A DNA stretch of 64,000 nt from Candidatus Metaruminococcus caecorum (GCA_904420045.1 CAJFTY010000014.1:1-64000); one strand, 5' to 3'. Shown: positions 16,599-29,340, counted from the stretch's first letter. The notes: generated by a model from the sequence alone, not told the origin. Numbers and translations: made by a program.

Positions 16599-18683
16599 TT
16601 AGTCATTATTTTTTGCCCGGCTGTTCATGATGCCTTCCGCGATGGACTTGGGAACCTCAATGTAGTGGCTGGGCTCCATCGAATACTGGCCGCGGCCCTG
16701 AGTTTTGCTCCGCAGGTCGTTGGAGTATCCAAACATCTCGGACAGGGGGACAAAGGCGTTGATCTCCTGAGCGCCGGTCCGGGCTTCCATACCCTGGATC
16801 TGGCCGCGGCGGGAGTTTAAGTCGCCGATGACGTCGCCCATATAATCCTCGGGAACGATGACGACCACTTTCATGATCGGTTCCAGAATAACGGGCTTCG
16901 CTTTGCGCATTGCCTCTTTGAACGCCATCGAACCGGCGATCTTAAAGGCCATTTCAGAGGAGTCGACCTCGTGGTAAGAACCGTCGAACAGAGTGACCTT
17001 TACGTCCACAACCGGATAACCGGCCAGAACGCCCGCCTGCATGGCGCCTTTGATACCGGCGTCAACCGCGGGGATATACTCTTTCGGGATGGCACCGCCG
17101 ACGATCTTGTTGATGAACTCGTAGCCCTTGCCGGACTCGTTGGGTTCCACAATGATCTTGACGTGGCCGTACTGGCCCTTACCGCCGGACTGACGGGCGT
17201 ATTTGTGATCGACCGTGGCCTCGGTGGTGATGGTTTCCTTATAGGCAACCTGGGGCGCGCCCACGTTGGCCTCGACTTTAAACTCACGCATCAGACGGTC
17301 CACGATGATCTCCAGATGGAGCTCACCCATACCGCTGATGATGGTCTGGCCGGTTTCGTCGTCGGTGTAGGTGCGGAAGGTGGGATCTTCCTCAGCGAGT
17401 TTCGCCAGGGCGATGCCCATCTTCTCCTGGCCGGCTTTGGTCTTAGGCTCGATAGCCAGGCTGATAACCGGCTCGGGGAACACCATGTTCTCCAGGATGA
17501 TGGGATGTTTGGGATCGCACAGGGTGTCGCCGGTGGTGGTGTTTTTCAGGCCCACCGCCGCAGCGATGTCGCCCGCGTACACGGTCTCAATATCCTTACG
17601 GGAGTTGGCGTGCATCATCAGAATACGGCCGATTCTCTCGTTGTTGTCCTTGGAGGAGTTGTACACGCTGCTTCCCGCGTTAAGCGTACCAGAGTACACC
17701 CGGAAGAAGCAGAGTTTTCCCACAAACGGGTCGGTGGCAATTTTAAACGCCAACGCGGCAAAAGGCTCCTCGTCCGAAGACGGACGCTCTTCCTCTTCTT
17801 CCGTTTCGGGATTCACGCCCTTGATGTGGGGAACATCCACAGGAGAGGGCATATACTCCACAATCGCGTCCAGCAGTTTCTGAACGCCCTTGTTTTTATA
17901 GGAGGTGCCGCAGGTGACCGGCACCATTTCGTTGGCAATGGTCGCCTTACGGATTCCGGTTTTGATTTCTTCCTCGGTCAGTTCCTCGCCCTCGAGGTAC
18001 TTCATCATCAGTTCCTCGTCGGTCTCGGCAACCGCTTCCAGAAGCTTCGCATGGTAATCCGCCGCTTTTTCCTTCATATCCTCGGGGATTTCCTCCACGC
18101 GGATATCTTTGCCCAGTTCATCGTAGTAAACATAGGCTTTCATCTCAACCAGGTCGATGATGCCTTTAAAGGTCTCTTCGGCCCCGATGGGAAGCTGGAT
18201 CGGCACGGCGTTACATTTCAGACGGTCCAGCATCATGTCCACAACATTGTAGAAGTTCGCGCCCATGATGTCCATCTTGTTGATGTACGCCATACGGGGA
18301 ACTTTATAGGTGTCCGCCTGACGCCAAACGGTCTCGGACTGGGGCTCAACGCCGCCTTTTGCACAAAATACAGTCACGGAACCGTCCAGAACACGCAAAG
18401 AGCGCTCCACCTCGACGGTGAAGTCAACGTGCCCGGGGGTGTCGATAATGTTGATACGATGGCCTTTCCAGAACGCAGTGGTAGCTGCGGAGGTGATGGT
18501 GATACCACGCTCCTGCTCCTGCTCCATCCAGTCCATTGTCGCATTGCCCTCGTGGGTTTCACCGATCTTATGCGTTTTGCCCGTGTAGAACAGGATACGC
18601 TCAGTCGTGGTGGTTTTACCAGCGTCAATGTGAGCCATTATACCAATATTACGAGTAAGTTCCAAGGATACTTCTCTTGGCAT
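16599..18683 (-). CDS. fusA: translation elongation factor G
   Basis: 694 residues from ATG 18681-18683 ([20 protein letters not shown]), with GGAGG upstream. The G domain shows [27 protein letters not shown] and NKMD; domains II to V follow, with the GMGELHLEI segment in domain III and the [12 protein letters not shown] end. It drives tRNA-mRNA translocation and, with RRF, ribosome recycling. An upstream in-frame extension of 13 residues to 18722 has no family support. It lies between rpsG and tuf as in most bacteria. Confidence 0.99.
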   Translation of the reverse strand: MPREVSLELTRNIGIMAHIDAGKTTTTERILFYTGKTHKIGETHEGNATMDWMEQEQERGITITSAATTAFWKGHRINIIDTPGHVDFTVEVERSLRVLDGSVTVFCAKGGVEPQSETVWRQADTYKVPRMAYINKMDIMGANFYNVVDMMLDRLKCNAVPIQLPIGAEETFKGIIDLVEMKAYVYYDELGKDIRVEEIPEDMKEKAADYHAKLLEAVAETDEELMMKYLEGEELTEEEIKTGIRKATIANEMVPVTCGTSYKNKGVQKLLDAIVEYMPSPVDVPHIKGVNPETEEEEERPSSDEEPFAALAFKIATDPFVGKLCFFRVYSGTLNAGSSVYNSSKDNNERIGRILMMHANSRKDIETVYAGDIAAAVGLKNTTTGDTLCDPKHPIILENMVFPEPVISLAIEPKTKAGQEKMGIALAKLAEEDPTFRTYTDDETGQTIISGMGELHLEIIVDRLMREFKVEANVGAPQVAYKETITTEATVDHKYARQSGGKGQYGHVKIIVEPNESGKGYEFINKIVGGAIPKEYIPAVDAGIKGAMQAGVLAGYPVVDVKVTLFDGSYHEVDSSEMAFKIAGSMAFKEAMRKAKPVILEPIMKVVVIVPEDYMGDVIGDLNSRRGQIQGMEARTGAQEINAFVPLSEMFGYSNDLRSKTQGRGQYSMEPSHYIEVPKSIAEGIMNSRAKNND

Positions 18684-18804
18684 AAATTTTTTCCTCCATC
18701 TTTTTGGGAAGCGCACGGACAACGTTTGTCCGTGCGGTCAACTAGCTAATAACAGGTTTATCATGCCGCAAAATCCGGAAAAATAAACCGTTTTGGAATA
18801 CGAG

Positions 18805-19302
<498 letters not shown>

Positions 19303-19419
19303 TCATCGGTACTCGAAAGTGATAAAACTCCCGTTGTGCAAAAAACAGGCACAGATCCGAACGAATCTATAAAAACGCTGTTTTAAGCGCAACTCAATGA
19401 CGAATCAAGAAATTTTATC

Positions 19420-19845
19420 CTACTTTGACGCACCAGCTTTTGGACGTTTCGCGCCGTATTTGGAACGGGCCTGGTTTCTTCCTGCAACACCCTGAGAATC
19501 CAGAGTACCGCGGATGATGTGGTAACGCACACCGGGAAGGTCCTTGACACGTCCGCCGCGGATCAAAACAACGCTGTGCTCCTGCAGGTTATGACCGATA
19601 CCAGGGATATACGAAGTAACCTCGGTTCCGTTGGTCAGACGCACACGGGCTACTTTACGAAGCGCCGAGTTCGGCTTTTTGGGGGTCATGGTTCTCACCG
19701 CTGTGCACACACCGCGTTTCTGAGGAGAATTCTGATCGGTCGCGGCCTTTTTCATGGAGTTGTATCCCTTCAAAAGAGCAGGAGCGGTCGATTTCTTCTC
19801 AATCACTTTTCTTCCTTTGCGTACGAGCTGGTTAAAAGTTGGCAT
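19420..19845 (-). CDS. rpsL: 30S ribosomal protein S12
   Basis: 141 residues from ATG 19843-19845 ([13 protein letters not shown]), with TAAGGAGGTG before it. The decoding-centre loops [15 protein letters not shown] and [19 protein letters not shown] carry the usual lysines, so no classical streptomycin-resistance substitution is apparent. S12 monitors codon-anticodon pairing. It heads the str cluster, with a strong promoter just upstream (19926-19954). The L7Ae-like gene that often precedes rpsL in Firmicutes is absent. Confidence 0.99.
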   Translation of the reverse strand: MPTFNQLVRKGRKVIEKKSTAPALLKGYNSMKKAATDQNSPQKRGVCTAVRTMTPKKPNSALRKVARVRLTNGTEVTSYIPGIGHNLQEHSVVLIRGGRVKDLPGVRYHIIRGTLDSQGVAGRNQARSKYGAKRPKAGASK

Positions 19846-19925
19846 ATCGCACCTCCTTACATCATTTTTGTCCGTCTGCCATAGGCAGACCGGCGCAAAG
19901 CCCCCTTGTGGGAGCATGCCTTACA

Positions 19926-19954
19926 ACTATACCATTTCAGAAAAAGCTTGTCAA
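19926..19954 (-). promoter_or_regulatory. sigma-A promoter of the rpsL-rpsG-fusA-tuf cluster
   Basis: Minus strand TTGACA (19949-19954), 17 bp, TATAGT (19926-19931), about 75 bp upstream of rpsL. One mismatch to consensus. Confidence 0.85.
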
Positions 19955-20090
19955 GCAAAGATGTGAATTTTTTGTAAACAATTGCTCTTCATCGTAAAAT
20001 CGTGCAAACCACAGCAAAAAATTCGCCCTATTTTTGGATTTCTTCCGGTTACGCGAGGGCGTGTTCCCCGAACCGATTTTTCCATCTTGA

Positions 20091-20123
20091 AAAAGGCACG
20101 CTGATTTCACAGCGTGCCTTTTA
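20091..20123 (-). terminator. intrinsic terminator after rpoC
   Basis: AAAGGCACGCTG and CAGCGTGCCTTT around ATTTCA, with T-run on the minus strand. It separates the rpoBC transcript from the str cluster. Confidence 0.85.
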
Positions 20124-20150
20124 AACGTTTTTGGTTCCAATCCGAACGTG

Positions 20151-23100
20151 CTAATTGCTGGAAGCCTCGCCCAACTCGGTCTTGGTGGGCACGACCTCCA
20201 CGTCACGGTAGCAGGACATTCCGGTTCCCGCAGGAACCAGCTTGCCGATGATGACATTTTCCTTGAGGCCCAGCAGCGGGTCCGCCTTGCCCTTGATGGC
20301 CGCTTCGGTGAGCACCCGGGTGGTCTCCTGGAACGAGGCTGCGGATAAAAAGCTGTCGGTGGCTAAAGAAGCCTTGGTGATGCCCAGCAGCACGGGAATA
20401 TAGGTGGCAAACCGCAGGTCTTTTTCACCCGCGTCGATGCGCGCCTGAATCTCCTGATTCATCTGGGCGATCTCGCTGCGCTCCACCAGAGTGCCAGGCA
20501 GCAGGTTGGTGTCGCCTGCGTCGTCGATCCGCACCTTGCGCATCATCTGCCGGACGATGACCTCGATGTGTTTGTCGTTGATGTCAACACCCTGCATCCG
20601 GTAAACCTTCTGTACCTCGGTGATCAGGTAGTTCTGCACCTCCTGCTCACCCTTGACGGCCAGAACGTCATGGGGATTGACTGAACCTTCAGTCAATGCG
20701 TCGCCGGCGATCACGGTATCGCCCTCGTCCACGCGGATCCGGTAGCCGTAGGGGATCGCGTAAGACTTCTCCTCCCCGTCGGAGCCGGTGACCACGATGT
20801 GACGGGTGCGCTTGACCTCCTCGAACCGGACAATGCCGGTGATCTCAGTGATGATGGCGCTGGACTTGGGACGGCGTCCCTCGAACAGCTCCTCAACACG
20901 GGGAAGACCCTGGGTGATGTCCTCTGCCGACGCAATACCGCCGGTGTGGAAGGTACGCATGGTCAACTGGGTGCCGGGCTCGCCGATGGACTGGGCGGCG
21001 ATGATGCCCACGGCCTCGCCCACCGAAACGGGCTTGCCGTTGGCCAGGTTGTCGCCGTAGCACTTGGCGCAGACGCCCTGCTTGCTCTCGCAGGTGAGGA
21101 TCGAACGGATTTTGATCCGCTCCACCCCCGCGTCCATAAGCTTTTTCGCGTCGGACGCATCCATCATCTTATCCTTGGAAACCAGCACTTCGCCGGTGGT
21201 TTCATCCACATAATCCTCCACCAGGTAACGGCCGATCAGACGGTCGGCCAAGGGCTCGATCATCTCGTTGCCTTCCTTGATGGCGTAAACCTCGATGCCC
21301 TCGTGGGTTCCGCAGTCGTCCTGACGGATGATGACATCCTGAGAAACGTCCACCAGACGGCGGGTCAGGTAACCGGAGTCCGCGGTGCGCAGCGCCGTGT
21401 CGGCCAAGCCTTTCCGGGCGCCGCGGGAGGAGATGAAGTATTCCAGGATGTTTAAGCCTTCCCGGTAGTTCGCCTTGATGGGAATCTCGATGGTGGTACC
21501 AGCGGTGTTGGCGATCAGGCCGCGCATACCCGCCAGCTGGCGGATCTGGTTGATGCTGCCTCGAGCTCCGGATTCCGCCATCATGAAGATGGGGTTAAAC
21601 TCATCCAGGTTTTCCGTCAGTGCGTCAGAGACCTTTTTGGTGGTCACATCCCAGGTTTTGATGACCAGCTGCTTGCGCTCGTCGTCCGAAATCAGGCCCC
21701 GCTTGTACTGGGTGTTGATCTTGAGAATTTCGTTGTCCGCCTGCTCCAGCAGGTCTTTTTTCTGGGGCGGGATCACTGCATCGCAGACCGCGACGGTGAT
21801 CGCTCCCTTGGTGGAGTATTTAAAGCCTTGGGCCTTCACCTTGTCCAGAACCTCGCTGGTCTTGGCGGTGCCATGCACCCGGATGCAGCGGTCGATGATG
21901 TCGCCCAGCTGCTTTTTACCCACCTTGAAGGTGACCTCCAGGTCAAACTGGTTGTCAGAGTTGGTGCGGTCCACATATCCCAGGTCCTGGGGAATGGGCT
22001 CATTGAAGATAATCTGGCCCACCGTGGCGTCGATGAGCTTGCTCACCGTCTTGTCCCCGATGGTCTTGGAGACCCGCACCTTGATGGGCGCGTGGAGCCC
22101 CACTTCTCCCTCGGCATAGGCCATCTGGGCCTCGTTGAAGTCCCGGAACACCTTGCCCTCGCCCTTTTCGCCGTGTTTGGTCAACGTCAGGTAGTAGGAG
22201 CCCAGCACCATGTCCTGGGTGGGGACGGTGACCGGACGGCCGTCGGAGGGTTTTAACAAGTTGTTGGCCGCCAGCATCAGGAAGCGGGCCTCGGCCTGGG
22301 CTTCCGCCGACAGGGGGACGTGCACCGCCATCTGGTCGCCGTCGAAGTCGGCGTTGTACGCAGTACACACCAGCGGATGCAGCTTTAAGGCGCGGCCTTC
22401 CACCAGCACAGGCTCAAAGGCCTGGATGCCCAGGCGGTGCAGGGTGGGGGCGCGGTTTAACAGCACGGGGTGGCCCTTGATGACGATTTCCAGCGCGTCC
22501 CAAACCTCGGGCTTGGCGCGCTCCACCATCTTGCGGGCGCTCTTGATGTTGTTGGCAGCGCCAGTTTCCACCAGGCGCTTCATCACAAAGGGTTTAAACA
22601 GTTCCAGCGCCATCTCTTTGGGGAGGCCGCACTGGTACATTTTGAGCTCCGGCCCGACCACGATAACCGAACGGCCGGAGTAGTCCACACGTTTGCCCAG
22701 CAGGTTCTGGCGGAACCGTCCCTGTTTCCCCTTTAACATGTCGGACAGGGATTTTAACGGCCGGTTGTTAGGCCCGGTGACCGGACGTCCCCGGCGGCCG
22801 TTGTCGATCAGGGCATCCACCGCTTCCTGGAGCATCCGTTTTTCGTTGCGCACGATGATGTCGGGAGCGGAAAGCTCCAGCAGGCGTTTTAACCGGTTGT
22901 TCCGGTTGATTACCCGGCGATACAGATCGTTCAAGTCGGAGGTGGCGAAACGGCCGCCGTCCAGCTGCACCATGGGGCGGATGTCCGGCGGAATCACCGG
23001 GATCACGTCCATAATCATCCACTCGGGCCGGTTGCCGGACAGACGAAACGCCTCCACGACCTCCAGCCGTTTCAAAATCCGCACGCGCTTCTGCCCGGCG

Positions 23101-23690
23101 GCGTTTTCAAGCTCCTCTTTGAGCTCCACGCTGAGCTTATCCAGATCGAGCTCAGTGAGCAGCTCTTTGATGGCCTCGGCGCCCATGCCGGCCCTGAAGT
23201 CGTCCTCGTACTTCTCCCGCATGTCGGCGTACTCTTTTTCGCTTAACAACTGGCCTTTTTCCAGGATGGTGTTGCCCGGATCAATGACGATGTACTTCGC
23301 GAAGTACAGCACTTCCTCCAGCCGGCGGGGGGAGATGTCCAGAATCAGCCCCATCCGGGAGGGAATACCTTTGAAGTACCAAATGTGGGAAACCGGAGCC
23401 GCCAGTTCAATGTGGCCCATGCGCTCCCGGCGGACCTTGGCGCGGGTGACCTCAACGCCGCAGCGGTCGCAGATCTTGCCCTTATAACGAATGCGTTTGT
23501 ATTTTCCGCAGTGACACTCCCAGTCCTTCTGGGGCCCGAAGATCCGCTCGCAGAAAAGGCCGTCGCGTTCCGGTTTTAATGTGCGGTAATTGATCGTTTC
23601 GGGCTTTTTGACTTCCCCGTAAGACCACTCGCGGATCTGATCCGGCGAAGCCAGGCCGATTTTGATCGACTCAAATACGTTAAATTCCAA
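20151..23690 (-). CDS. rpoC: DNA-directed RNA polymerase subunit beta'
   Basis: 1179 residues, the compact Firmicute form. The start codon is TTG ([20 protein letters not shown]), preceded by AGAAGGGG. Zinc-finger cysteines [20 protein letters not shown] lie near 60-80, the catalytic magnesium motif [14 protein letters not shown] near 447, the second zinc site [11 protein letters not shown] near 870, and the trigger-loop and C-terminal regions are complete. Subunit of core RNA polymerase. It follows rpoB after a 17-bp gap and is co-transcribed with it. Confidence 0.99.
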   Translation of the reverse strand: MEFNVFESIKIGLASPDQIREWSYGEVKKPETINYRTLKPERDGLFCERIFGPQKDWECHCGKYKRIRYKGKICDRCGVEVTRAKVRRERMGHIELAAPVSHIWYFKGIPSRMGLILDISPRRLEEVLYFAKYIVIDPGNTILEKGQLLSEKEYADMREKYEDDFRAGMGAEAIKELLTELDLDKLSVELKEELENAAGQKRVRILKRLEVVEAFRLSGNRPEWMIMDVIPVIPPDIRPMVQLDGGRFATSDLNDLYRRVINRNNRLKRLLELSAPDIIVRNEKRMLQEAVDALIDNGRRGRPVTGPNNRPLKSLSDMLKGKQGRFRQNLLGKRVDYSGRSVIVVGPELKMYQCGLPKEMALELFKPFVMKRLVETGAANNIKSARKMVERAKPEVWDALEIVIKGHPVLLNRAPTLHRLGIQAFEPVLVEGRALKLHPLVCTAYNADFDGDQMAVHVPLSAEAQAEARFLMLAANNLLKPSDGRPVTVPTQDMVLGSYYLTLTKHGEKGEGKVFRDFNEAQMAYAEGEVGLHAPIKVRVSKTIGDKTVSKLIDATVGQIIFNEPIPQDLGYVDRTNSDNQFDLEVTFKVGKKQLGDIIDRCIRVHGTAKTSEVLDKVKAQGFKYSTKGAITVAVCDAVIPPQKKDLLEQADNEILKINTQYKRGLISDDERKQLVIKTWDVTTKKVSDALTENLDEFNPIFMMAESGARGSINQIRQLAGMRGLIANTAGTTIEIPIKANYREGLNILEYFISSRGARKGLADTALRTADSGYLTRRLVDVSQDVIIRQDDCGTHEGIEVYAIKEGNEMIEPLADRLIGRYLVEDYVDETTGEVLVSKDKMMDASDAKKLMDAGVERIKIRSILTCESKQGVCAKCYGDNLANGKPVSVGEAVGIIAAQSIGEPGTQLTMRTFHTGGIASAEDITQGLPRVEELFEGRRPKSSAIITEITGIVRFEEVKRTRHIVVTGSDGEEKSYAIPYGYRIRVDEGDTVIAGDALTEGSVNPHDVLAVKGEQEVQNYLITEVQKVYRMQGVDINDKHIEVIVRQMMRKVRIDDAGDTNLLPGTLVERSEIAQMNQEIQARIDAGEKDLRFATYIPVLLGITKASLATDSFLSAASFQETTRVLTEAAIKGKADPLLGLKENVIIGKLVPAGTGMSCYRDVEVVPTKTELGEASSN

Positions 23691-23707
23691 TTACGACCCC
23701 TTCTTTC

Positions 23708-26700
23708 TTATAAATCTTCCTCAGCGTCCAGATCGTCGCCCAAAATGTCGTCCAGGCCGAAATCGGCGTTCTGTCCGCCCTCGTCATCCAGCTCCAGATC
23801 GTCCTCCGGCGCGTCCTCCACGCCGAAGCCCGCCAGGTCGTCTTCCACTTCCACATCCGAGAACGCCTCGTCGTCGATCCGCTGCAGGCCCATGTCGTCA
23901 TCGTCGTCAAAGGTCTGTTTCAGGTCGATTTCTTCTTCGTTTTCATCCAGCACCTTCACATCCAGCGCCAGGGACTGGAGCTCTTTAATCAGCACCTTAA
24001 ACGACTCGGGGATGCCGGGCTGGGGCACGTTCTGGCCCTTGACGATGGCCTCGTAGGTCTTGACGCGTCCCACCACGTCGTCGGACTTCACCGTCAGGAT
24101 CTCCTGCAGGGTGTAGGCCGCGCCGTAAGCTTCCAGGGCCCAGACCTCCATCTCGCCGAACCTCTGTCCGCCGAACTGGGCCTTACCGCCCAGAGGCTGC
24201 TGGGTGACCAGCGAGTAGGGGCCGGTGGACCGGGCGTGAATCTTGTCGTCGACCAGATGGTGGAGCTTTAAGAAGTACATATATCCAACGGTGACCGGGT
24301 TGTCAAAGGGATCGCCGGTGCGTCCGTCGTACAAAATGCTCTTGCCGTCCTCCCGCAGGCCCGCTTCCCGCAGGCAGTCGCGGATGTCAGCCTCGTGTGC
24401 GCCGTCGAACACGGGGGTCATGATCTTCCAGCCCAGCGCCTTACAAGCGTAGCCCAGATGGACCTCCAGCACCTGCCCGATGTTCATACGGGAGGGAACG
24501 CCCAGGGGGTTTAACACGATGTCCAGCGGAGTGCCGTCGGGCAGGAAGGGCATATCCTCCTGAGGCAGGATGCGGGACACAACGCCCTTGTTTCCATGGC
24601 GGCCCGCCATTTTGTCGCCCACCGAGATTTTCCGCTTCTGGGCGATGTAGCAGCGCACCACCATGTTCACACCGGGGCTTAACTCGTCGCAGTTTTCACG
24701 GGTAAAGACCTTCACGTCCACGATGATGCCGTATTCGCCGTGGGGCACCCGCAGAGAGGTATCCCGGACTTCCCGGGCCTTTTCGCCGAAGATGGCACGC
24801 AGCAGGCGCTCCTCCGCGGTGAGCTCGGTCTCGCCCTTTGGGGTGACCTTGCCCACCAGGATGTCCCCCGCCCGGACCTCGGCGCCCACGCGGATGATGC
24901 CGCGCTCGTCCAGATCCTTCAGGGCGTCCTCGCCCACGTTGGGGATATCCCGGGTGATTTCCTCCGGCCCTAATTTAGTATCCCGGGCTTCCAGCTCATA
25001 CTCCTCGATGTGGATGGAGGTGAACACGTCTTCCCGGACGATTTTTTCATTGATGAGCACCGCGTCCTCGTAGTTATAACCTTCCCAGGTCATAAAGCCG
25101 ATAAGCACGTTTTTGCCCAGGCTGATCTCGCCGTTGCTGGTGGCGGGGCCGTCCGCAATGACCTGGCCCTTTTCCACCCGCTCGCCCTTTTCCACAATGG
25201 GCCGCTGGTTGGTGCAGGTGCCCTGGTTGGAGCGCATGAATTTGATTAGATGGTACTTGTGGCTCTCGCCCTGGTCGTCCTTGATGACGATTTCGTCGGC
25301 GGCCACACGCTCCACAACACCGCTGTGCTTGGAGACCACCGTCACGCCGGAATCCACCGCGGCTTTGTACTCCATACCGGTGCCCACGATGGGGGACTCG
25401 GTCTTCATCAGCGGCACTGCCTGCCGCTGCATGTTGGATCCCATCAGTGCCCGGTTGGCGTCGTCGTTTTCCAGGAAGGGGATCATCGCGGTGGCCACGG
25501 ACACCACCATCTTCGGCGAAACGTCCATGTAGTCCACGCGCTCCCGCTCAATTTCCAGGATCTCGTCCCGGTAACGGGCGTTGACCCGGGGACGGGCGAA
25601 AGTGCCCTCCTCGGTCAGAGGCTCGTTGGCCTGGGCGACGATGACTTCGTCCTCCACGTCGGCGGTCATATAGCAGACTTCATCCAGCACCTTGCCGGTT
25701 TCTTTGTCCACCTTGCGGTAGGGCGCCTCGATAAAGCCGTATTCGTTGATGCGGGCAAAGCTTGCCAGATAGGAAATCAGACCGATGTTGGGGCCTTCCG
25801 GGGTCTCGATGGGACACATGCGGCCGTAGTGGCTGTAGTGCACGTCGCGGACCTCGAATCCGGCGCGGTCACGGGACAAGCCGCCCGGACCTAAGGCCGA
25901 CAGGCGACGCTTGTGGGTAAGCTCCGCCAGGGGGTTGGTCTGATCCATAAACTGGGACAGGGGCGAGGAGCCGAAGAACTCCTTGATCGCCGCCACCACC
26001 GGGCGGATGTTGATCAGCGCCTGAGGGGTGACGATTTCCATGTCCTGGGCCTGCAGGGTCATCCGCTCCCGGATCACCCGCTCCATTCTGGAAAAGCCGA
26101 TGCGGAACTGGTTTTGCAGCAGCTCGCCAACCGAACGGATGCGGCGGTTGCCCAGATGGTCGATGTCGTCGGTCAGGCCAACGCCGTTGCCCAGGTTGTT
26201 CATATAGTTGATGGTGGCGAAGATATCGTCCTTGGTGATGTGCTTGGGAATCAGCTCATCAATGCGGTCTTTGATCATCTGGGCCATTTCCTCTTTGTCA
26301 GAGGCTTTGTCCATAATGTCCCGCAAAGTGGCAAAGCGGACTTTCTCGTTGACGCCCACCTCGGCGGGGTCGATGTCCACAAAGTCGGTCAGGGTGACCA
26401 TGCCGTTGGAGATCACCTTGACTTCTTTATCCTCCACCAGCAGCCAGGCGGTGTCCACGCCGGCCCGGTCGATTTCAATCGCCTTGTCGCGGGTCAGGGT
26501 CTCGCCCGCCTCGGCCATCACCTCGCCCGTGAGCTCGTTGACCACGGGACGGGCCAGAACCTGTCCGATCAGACGGGGCCCGATGGCCAGCTTTTTGTTG
26601 TATTTGTACCGGCCCACCCGTGACAGGTCGTAACGCCGGTCGTCAAAGAACAGGTTGCACAGATGGGTCACCGAGCTTTCCACCGTGGGCGGCTCGCCCG

Positions 26701-27481
26701 GGCGGAGCTTGCGGTAAACCTCCAGCAGCGCTTCCTCGCCGTTTTTGGTGCTGTCCTTGGTCATGATGGTGGCGCGGATCCGGTCGTCGTCGCCCAAAAT
26801 TTCAAAGATTTCCTCATCGCTGCCCACGCATCCGGTGAACATGGAGTCGGTATCCCCAAATTTCTGGTCTTTGACCTTCAGCAGGGCGCGCAAAAACGTG
26901 GTGACCGGGATCTTCCGGTTTTTATCAATGCGGACATAGAAGATGTCGTTGGAGTCCGTTTCATACTCCAGCCATGCGCCCCGGTTGGGGATGACGGTGG
27001 AGGTAAACAGTTTTTTACCGGTTTTATCGAAGGATTCGCCGTAGTAAACGCCGGGAGAACGAACCAGCTGGGATACAATGACGCGCTCCGCTCCGTTGAT
27101 GACGAAGGTTCCGCTTTCGGTCATCAGGGGGAAATCGCCCATAAAGATTTCCTGCTCTTTCACCTCGCCTGTTTCCTTGTTGAGCAGTCTTGCCGTGACG
27201 CGCAGGGGGGCGGCGTAGGTCACGTCCCGTTCCTTGCACTCTTCCACCGAGTACTTGGGGGTTTCGTCCAGACGGTAGTCCACGAAGTCCAGCACCAGGT
27301 TTCCAGTGTAGTCCGAGATGGCGGACACGTCGCCAAAGACCTCTTTCAAGCCCTCTTCCAGAAACCATTTGTATGAGTTGATCTGCACTTCAATCAGGTT
27401 GGGCATCTGCAAGACCTCATTGATCCGCGCAAAGCTCATACGAACATTTTTGCCAAGTTGTACCGGCTTGACATTCACCAT
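23708..27481 (-). CDS. rpoB: DNA-directed RNA polymerase subunit beta
   Basis: 1257 residues when started at ATG 27479-27481 ([20 protein letters not shown]), which has GGAGTG upstream; an ATG at 27502 would add 7 residues with no ribosome site. Typical segments: [40 protein letters not shown] and [19 protein letters not shown]. It forms the catalytic core with beta'. The C terminus carries an unusual acidic tail of about 65 residues, rich in Asp and Glu, after [10 protein letters not shown]. Expressed from a consensus promoter at 27645-27673; rplJ and rplL are not upstream, where a divergent gene lies instead. Confidence 0.99.
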   Translation of the reverse strand: MVNVKPVQLGKNVRMSFARINEVLQMPNLIEVQINSYKWFLEEGLKEVFGDVSAISDYTGNLVLDFVDYRLDETPKYSVEECKERDVTYAAPLRVTARLLNKETGEVKEQEIFMGDFPLMTESGTFVINGAERVIVSQLVRSPGVYYGESFDKTGKKLFTSTVIPNRGAWLEYETDSNDIFYVRIDKNRKIPVTTFLRALLKVKDQKFGDTDSMFTGCVGSDEEIFEILGDDDRIRATIMTKDSTKNGEEALLEVYRKLRPGEPPTVESSVTHLCNLFFDDRRYDLSRVGRYKYNKKLAIGPRLIGQVLARPVVNELTGEVMAEAGETLTRDKAIEIDRAGVDTAWLLVEDKEVKVISNGMVTLTDFVDIDPAEVGVNEKVRFATLRDIMDKASDKEEMAQMIKDRIDELIPKHITKDDIFATINYMNNLGNGVGLTDDIDHLGNRRIRSVGELLQNQFRIGFSRMERVIRERMTLQAQDMEIVTPQALINIRPVVAAIKEFFGSSPLSQFMDQTNPLAELTHKRRLSALGPGGLSRDRAGFEVRDVHYSHYGRMCPIETPEGPNIGLISYLASFARINEYGFIEAPYRKVDKETGKVLDEVCYMTADVEDEVIVAQANEPLTEEGTFARPRVNARYRDEILEIERERVDYMDVSPKMVVSVATAMIPFLENDDANRALMGSNMQRQAVPLMKTESPIVGTGMEYKAAVDSGVTVVSKHSGVVERVAADEIVIKDDQGESHKYHLIKFMRSNQGTCTNQRPIVEKGERVEKGQVIADGPATSNGEISLGKNVLIGFMTWEGYNYEDAVLINEKIVREDVFTSIHIEEYELEARDTKLGPEEITRDIPNVGEDALKDLDERGIIRVGAEVRAGDILVGKVTPKGETELTAEERLLRAIFGEKAREVRDTSLRVPHGEYGIIVDVKVFTRENCDELSPGVNMVVRCYIAQKRKISVGDKMAGRHGNKGVVSRILPQEDMPFLPDGTPLDIVLNPLGVPSRMNIGQVLEVHLGYACKALGWKIMTPVFDGAHEADIRDCLREAGLREDGKSILYDGRTGDPFDNPVTVGYMYFLKLHHLVDDKIHARSTGPYSLVTQQPLGGKAQFGGQRFGEMEVWALEAYGAAYTLQEILTVKSDDVVGRVKTYEAIVKGQNVPQPGIPESFKVLIKELQSLALDVKVLDENEEEIDLKQTFDDDDDMGLQRIDDEAFSDVEVEDDLAGFGVEDAPEDDLELDDEGGQNADFGLDDILGDDLDAEEDL

Positions 27482-27570
27482 AGGCTCAATCACTCCATTC
27501 ATCTATCTAAAGGCGGCCCTTTTTGTACGTCCCTCCACCGGCGAAAAACGACAAAACCCAAAATCAGGTC

Positions 27571-27599
27571 TTGCTTTTCTAATTTCGCTGTGGTATAAT
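27571..27599 (+). promoter_or_regulatory. sigma-A promoter of the VOC-family gene
   Basis: TTGCTT (27571-27576), 17 bp, TATAAT (27594-27599). Its transcript runs through the divergent rpoB promoter region to the gene at 27755. Confidence 0.55.
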
Positions 27600-27644
27600 A
27601 CTGGCAGGCAAGGGGCATACATATCCATAATGATACATTTTATA

Positions 27645-27673
27645 ATTATATTCCATACACAAATTGTTGTCAA
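27645..27673 (-). promoter_or_regulatory. consensus sigma-A promoter of rpoB-rpoC
   Basis: Minus strand TTGACA (27668-27673), exactly 17 bp, TATAAT (27645-27650): a perfect match to the housekeeping consensus. It leaves a leader of about 155 nt before rpoB. Confidence 0.92.
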
Positions 27674-27754
27674 GCGATTTGTGTAATTTTATTTTTATGG
27701 GATTTTTATACGCCCCCCGAACAAGCGAAAGCCGCTCCGAAAGGATGGATGTAC

Positions 27755-28120
27755 ATGCGCGCGCAATACCTGCACACCAACTTTAACGTGTCCGACCTGG
27801 ACAAAAGCCTTGGGTTTTACCAAAAAGCTCTGGGCCTTCAGGAGACCCGCCGGATTCATGGGCCGGACGGCAGTTTTATTATCGTGTTTCTGGGAGACGG
27901 GACCACCGACGCCCTGCTGGAGCTGACCTGGCTGAACGATCATCCCCAGCCCTACGATCTGGGGGAGTGTGAATTCCACATCGCCTACCGGGTGGAGGAC
28001 AAGGCCGCCGCCCATGCCCTTCATGAGCAGATGGGGTGCATCTGCTTTGAAAACACCGAAATGGACCTGTATTTTATCCAAGACCCAGACGGCTACTGGA
28101 TCGAGATTTTGGACCGATAG
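27755..28120 (+). CDS. VOC-superfamily protein, lactoylglutathione lyase (glyoxalase I)-like
   Basis: 121 residues from ATG 27755 (MRAQYLHTNFNVSDLDKSLG); an ATG 6 nt upstream is also possible with the same AAGG site. Two beta-alpha-beta-beta-beta modules: HTNFNVSDLDKSLGFYQKAL and ECEFHIAYRVEDKAAAHAL. Metal ligands of the glyoxalase type are plausible (His7, Glu in LLELTW, His in EFHIAY, Glu in WIEILD), matching the YFIQDPDGYWIEILD family end. It probably detoxifies methylglyoxal or acts on a similar substrate. The substrate is not certain, because VOC proteins vary widely. Confidence 0.82.
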   Translation: MRAQYLHTNFNVSDLDKSLGFYQKALGLQETRRIHGPDGSFIIVFLGDGTTDALLELTWLNDHPQPYDLGECEFHIAYRVEDKAAAHALHEQMGCICFENTEMDLYFIQDPDGYWIEILDR

Positions 28121-28133
28121 CCAGAACAACACA

Positions 28134-28184
28134 AACGCCCCCGGAGGGAACCTTCATTGGGTTCCCTCCGGGGGCGTTCCTTTT
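28134..28184. terminator. bidirectional intrinsic terminator
   Basis: ACGCCCCCGGAGGGAACC and GGTTCCCTCCGGGGGCGT form an 18-bp stem, followed by TCCTTTT. It serves the convergent genes at 27755 and 28183. Confidence 0.85.
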
Positions 28185-28878
28185 AGAACGAAAAATCTGC
28201 TTTTTCCCCTGGGGTTTTTAGCAAGAGAAGCCTGGCGTTCCACCCCTTTTCCCGCCAGAGCGCGGATAGCCGGTCTAAAATGCTTTCGTCGTCCCAGCGG
28301 TGCATCGGCGCCACAATCTTGGCTCCCACTGTCTCCATAAAATAGGTCAGACCCCAAAACTCCGCATCCTCCTGCCGGGGATCGGCGGGGAGAAACGCCA
28401 GGTCGATGGCTTGGCCCTTCAGACGACGGATCTCCTGTTTATACTGTTCTTCCATAGGGCGGTTAAAGCTGTCCGGCTCCCCGTTCCAGTGCCACCAGTT
28501 TAAATCACCCCCGTGGTAGATGCATAGCCCGTCCGCCTTGACTACAAACGCCACTCCCAAATCGGTAGAGCGCAGGGTGGCAATCTCCATGCCGGAAAGC
28601 TCCGCCCGCTGGTGGGGCCCCAAGCGCACTGCCGGTTCCTTGCAGCGGATATCGTCGCTTAACACCAGCGTTAGGGAGGGGATCTCCCGCTTCCACTCAA
28701 GGATTTGCCTTCGAAAATGATCCGGGTGCCGGTGGGAGGCAAACACCGCCGCGCCCGGCTCCCGAAGCAGGTGTTTGTCCGGCCCCGGCTGAGTGCCGTC
28801 GTAGTCAAACACCAGATAATGCCCGGGAGTCTTTACCGAAAACCCGCTGTGGTGCAGGTAGGTAACCGTTGCCTGCAT
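28183..28878 (-). CDS. metallo-beta-lactamase-fold hydrolase (UPF0173/UlaG-like)
   Basis: 231 residues from ATG 28876-28878 (MQATVTYLHHSGF), with AGGAGG upstream. The metal motif is SHRHPDHF, a variant of HxHxDH. Further ligands are likely the HGGD (IYHGGDLNWW) and the late H in IVAPMHRWDD. The first strands (HHSGFSVKTPGHYLVFDY) fit the L-ascorbate-6-phosphate lactonase-like branch. Substrate unknown. The gene is the last of a small minus-strand group and ends at the shared terminator. Confidence 0.8.
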   Translation of the reverse strand: MQATVTYLHHSGFSVKTPGHYLVFDYDGTQPGPDKHLLREPGAAVFASHRHPDHFRRQILEWKREIPSLTLVLSDDIRCKEPAVRLGPHQRAELSGMEIATLRSTDLGVAFVVKADGLCIYHGGDLNWWHWNGEPDSFNRPMEEQYKQEIRRLKGQAIDLAFLPADPRQEDAEFWGLTYFMETVGAKIVAPMHRWDDESILDRLSALWREKGWNARLLLLKTPGEKADFSF

Positions 28879-28915
28879 AAAACTCCTCCTGCCAAAAGAC
28901 ACGCCGTACGGCAGC

Positions 28916-29248
28916 TTACTTAAACATCATCAGCCCTGGGAATACTAGGACGCACAGAACGCACAACAAAAGGATTCCGATTAAATAGGCCACCCTGCCC
29001 CAGCCGTTCACCTTCCTGGCCTGAAACGCCGAGATCACCGCCACAGCAAGAGCGGTTACGCTCCAAAACAGAACGGTGAAATGGTTGGCGCTAAACACAG
29101 GCGGCTCCCCGAACAGTGGCGGGCTCCCGCTTCCCAGCCAATCGACGATCACGCTGTCAAGCAGGATGTAATAGGGAATGAATAAGCCCGGGAGAAGCAG
29201 CACCTGCCAGAACAAGCCGAAAAACCGTTTGATCCTTTTCACGAACAT
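28916..29248 (-). CDS. small integral membrane protein, 110 aa
   Basis: Three hydrophobic spans: about VLLLPGLFIPYYILLDSVI, TVLFWSVTALAVAVISAF and VAYLIGILLLCVLCVLVF. The basic N terminus (FVKRIKRFF) suggests it is cytoplasmic. ATG 29246-29248 follows AGAGGGGG. I do not recognise a family; it resembles short transport-associated or stress membrane proteins without motifs. It is upstream of the metallo-hydrolase gene by 37 bp and probably co-transcribed. Confidence 0.6.
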   Translation of the reverse strand: MFVKRIKRFFGLFWQVLLLPGLFIPYYILLDSVIVDWLGSGSPPLFGEPPVFSANHFTVLFWSVTALAVAVISAFQARKVNGWGRVAYLIGILLLCVLCVLVFPGLMMFK

Positions 29249-29340
29249 CCCCCTCTTTTCAATGGAGCGCAAGTCTTCGGAGCACTTCTGTTTTTCTGCT
29301 GCTCCAGAAAACCGTTTTTACAAATTTCATGTAAAACCCA

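Noticed and set aside
15295-18749. Long plus-strand frames opposite tuf and fusA
   Set aside because: Antisense shadows of tuf and fusA with the same biased composition; the minus-strand proteins are unmistakable.
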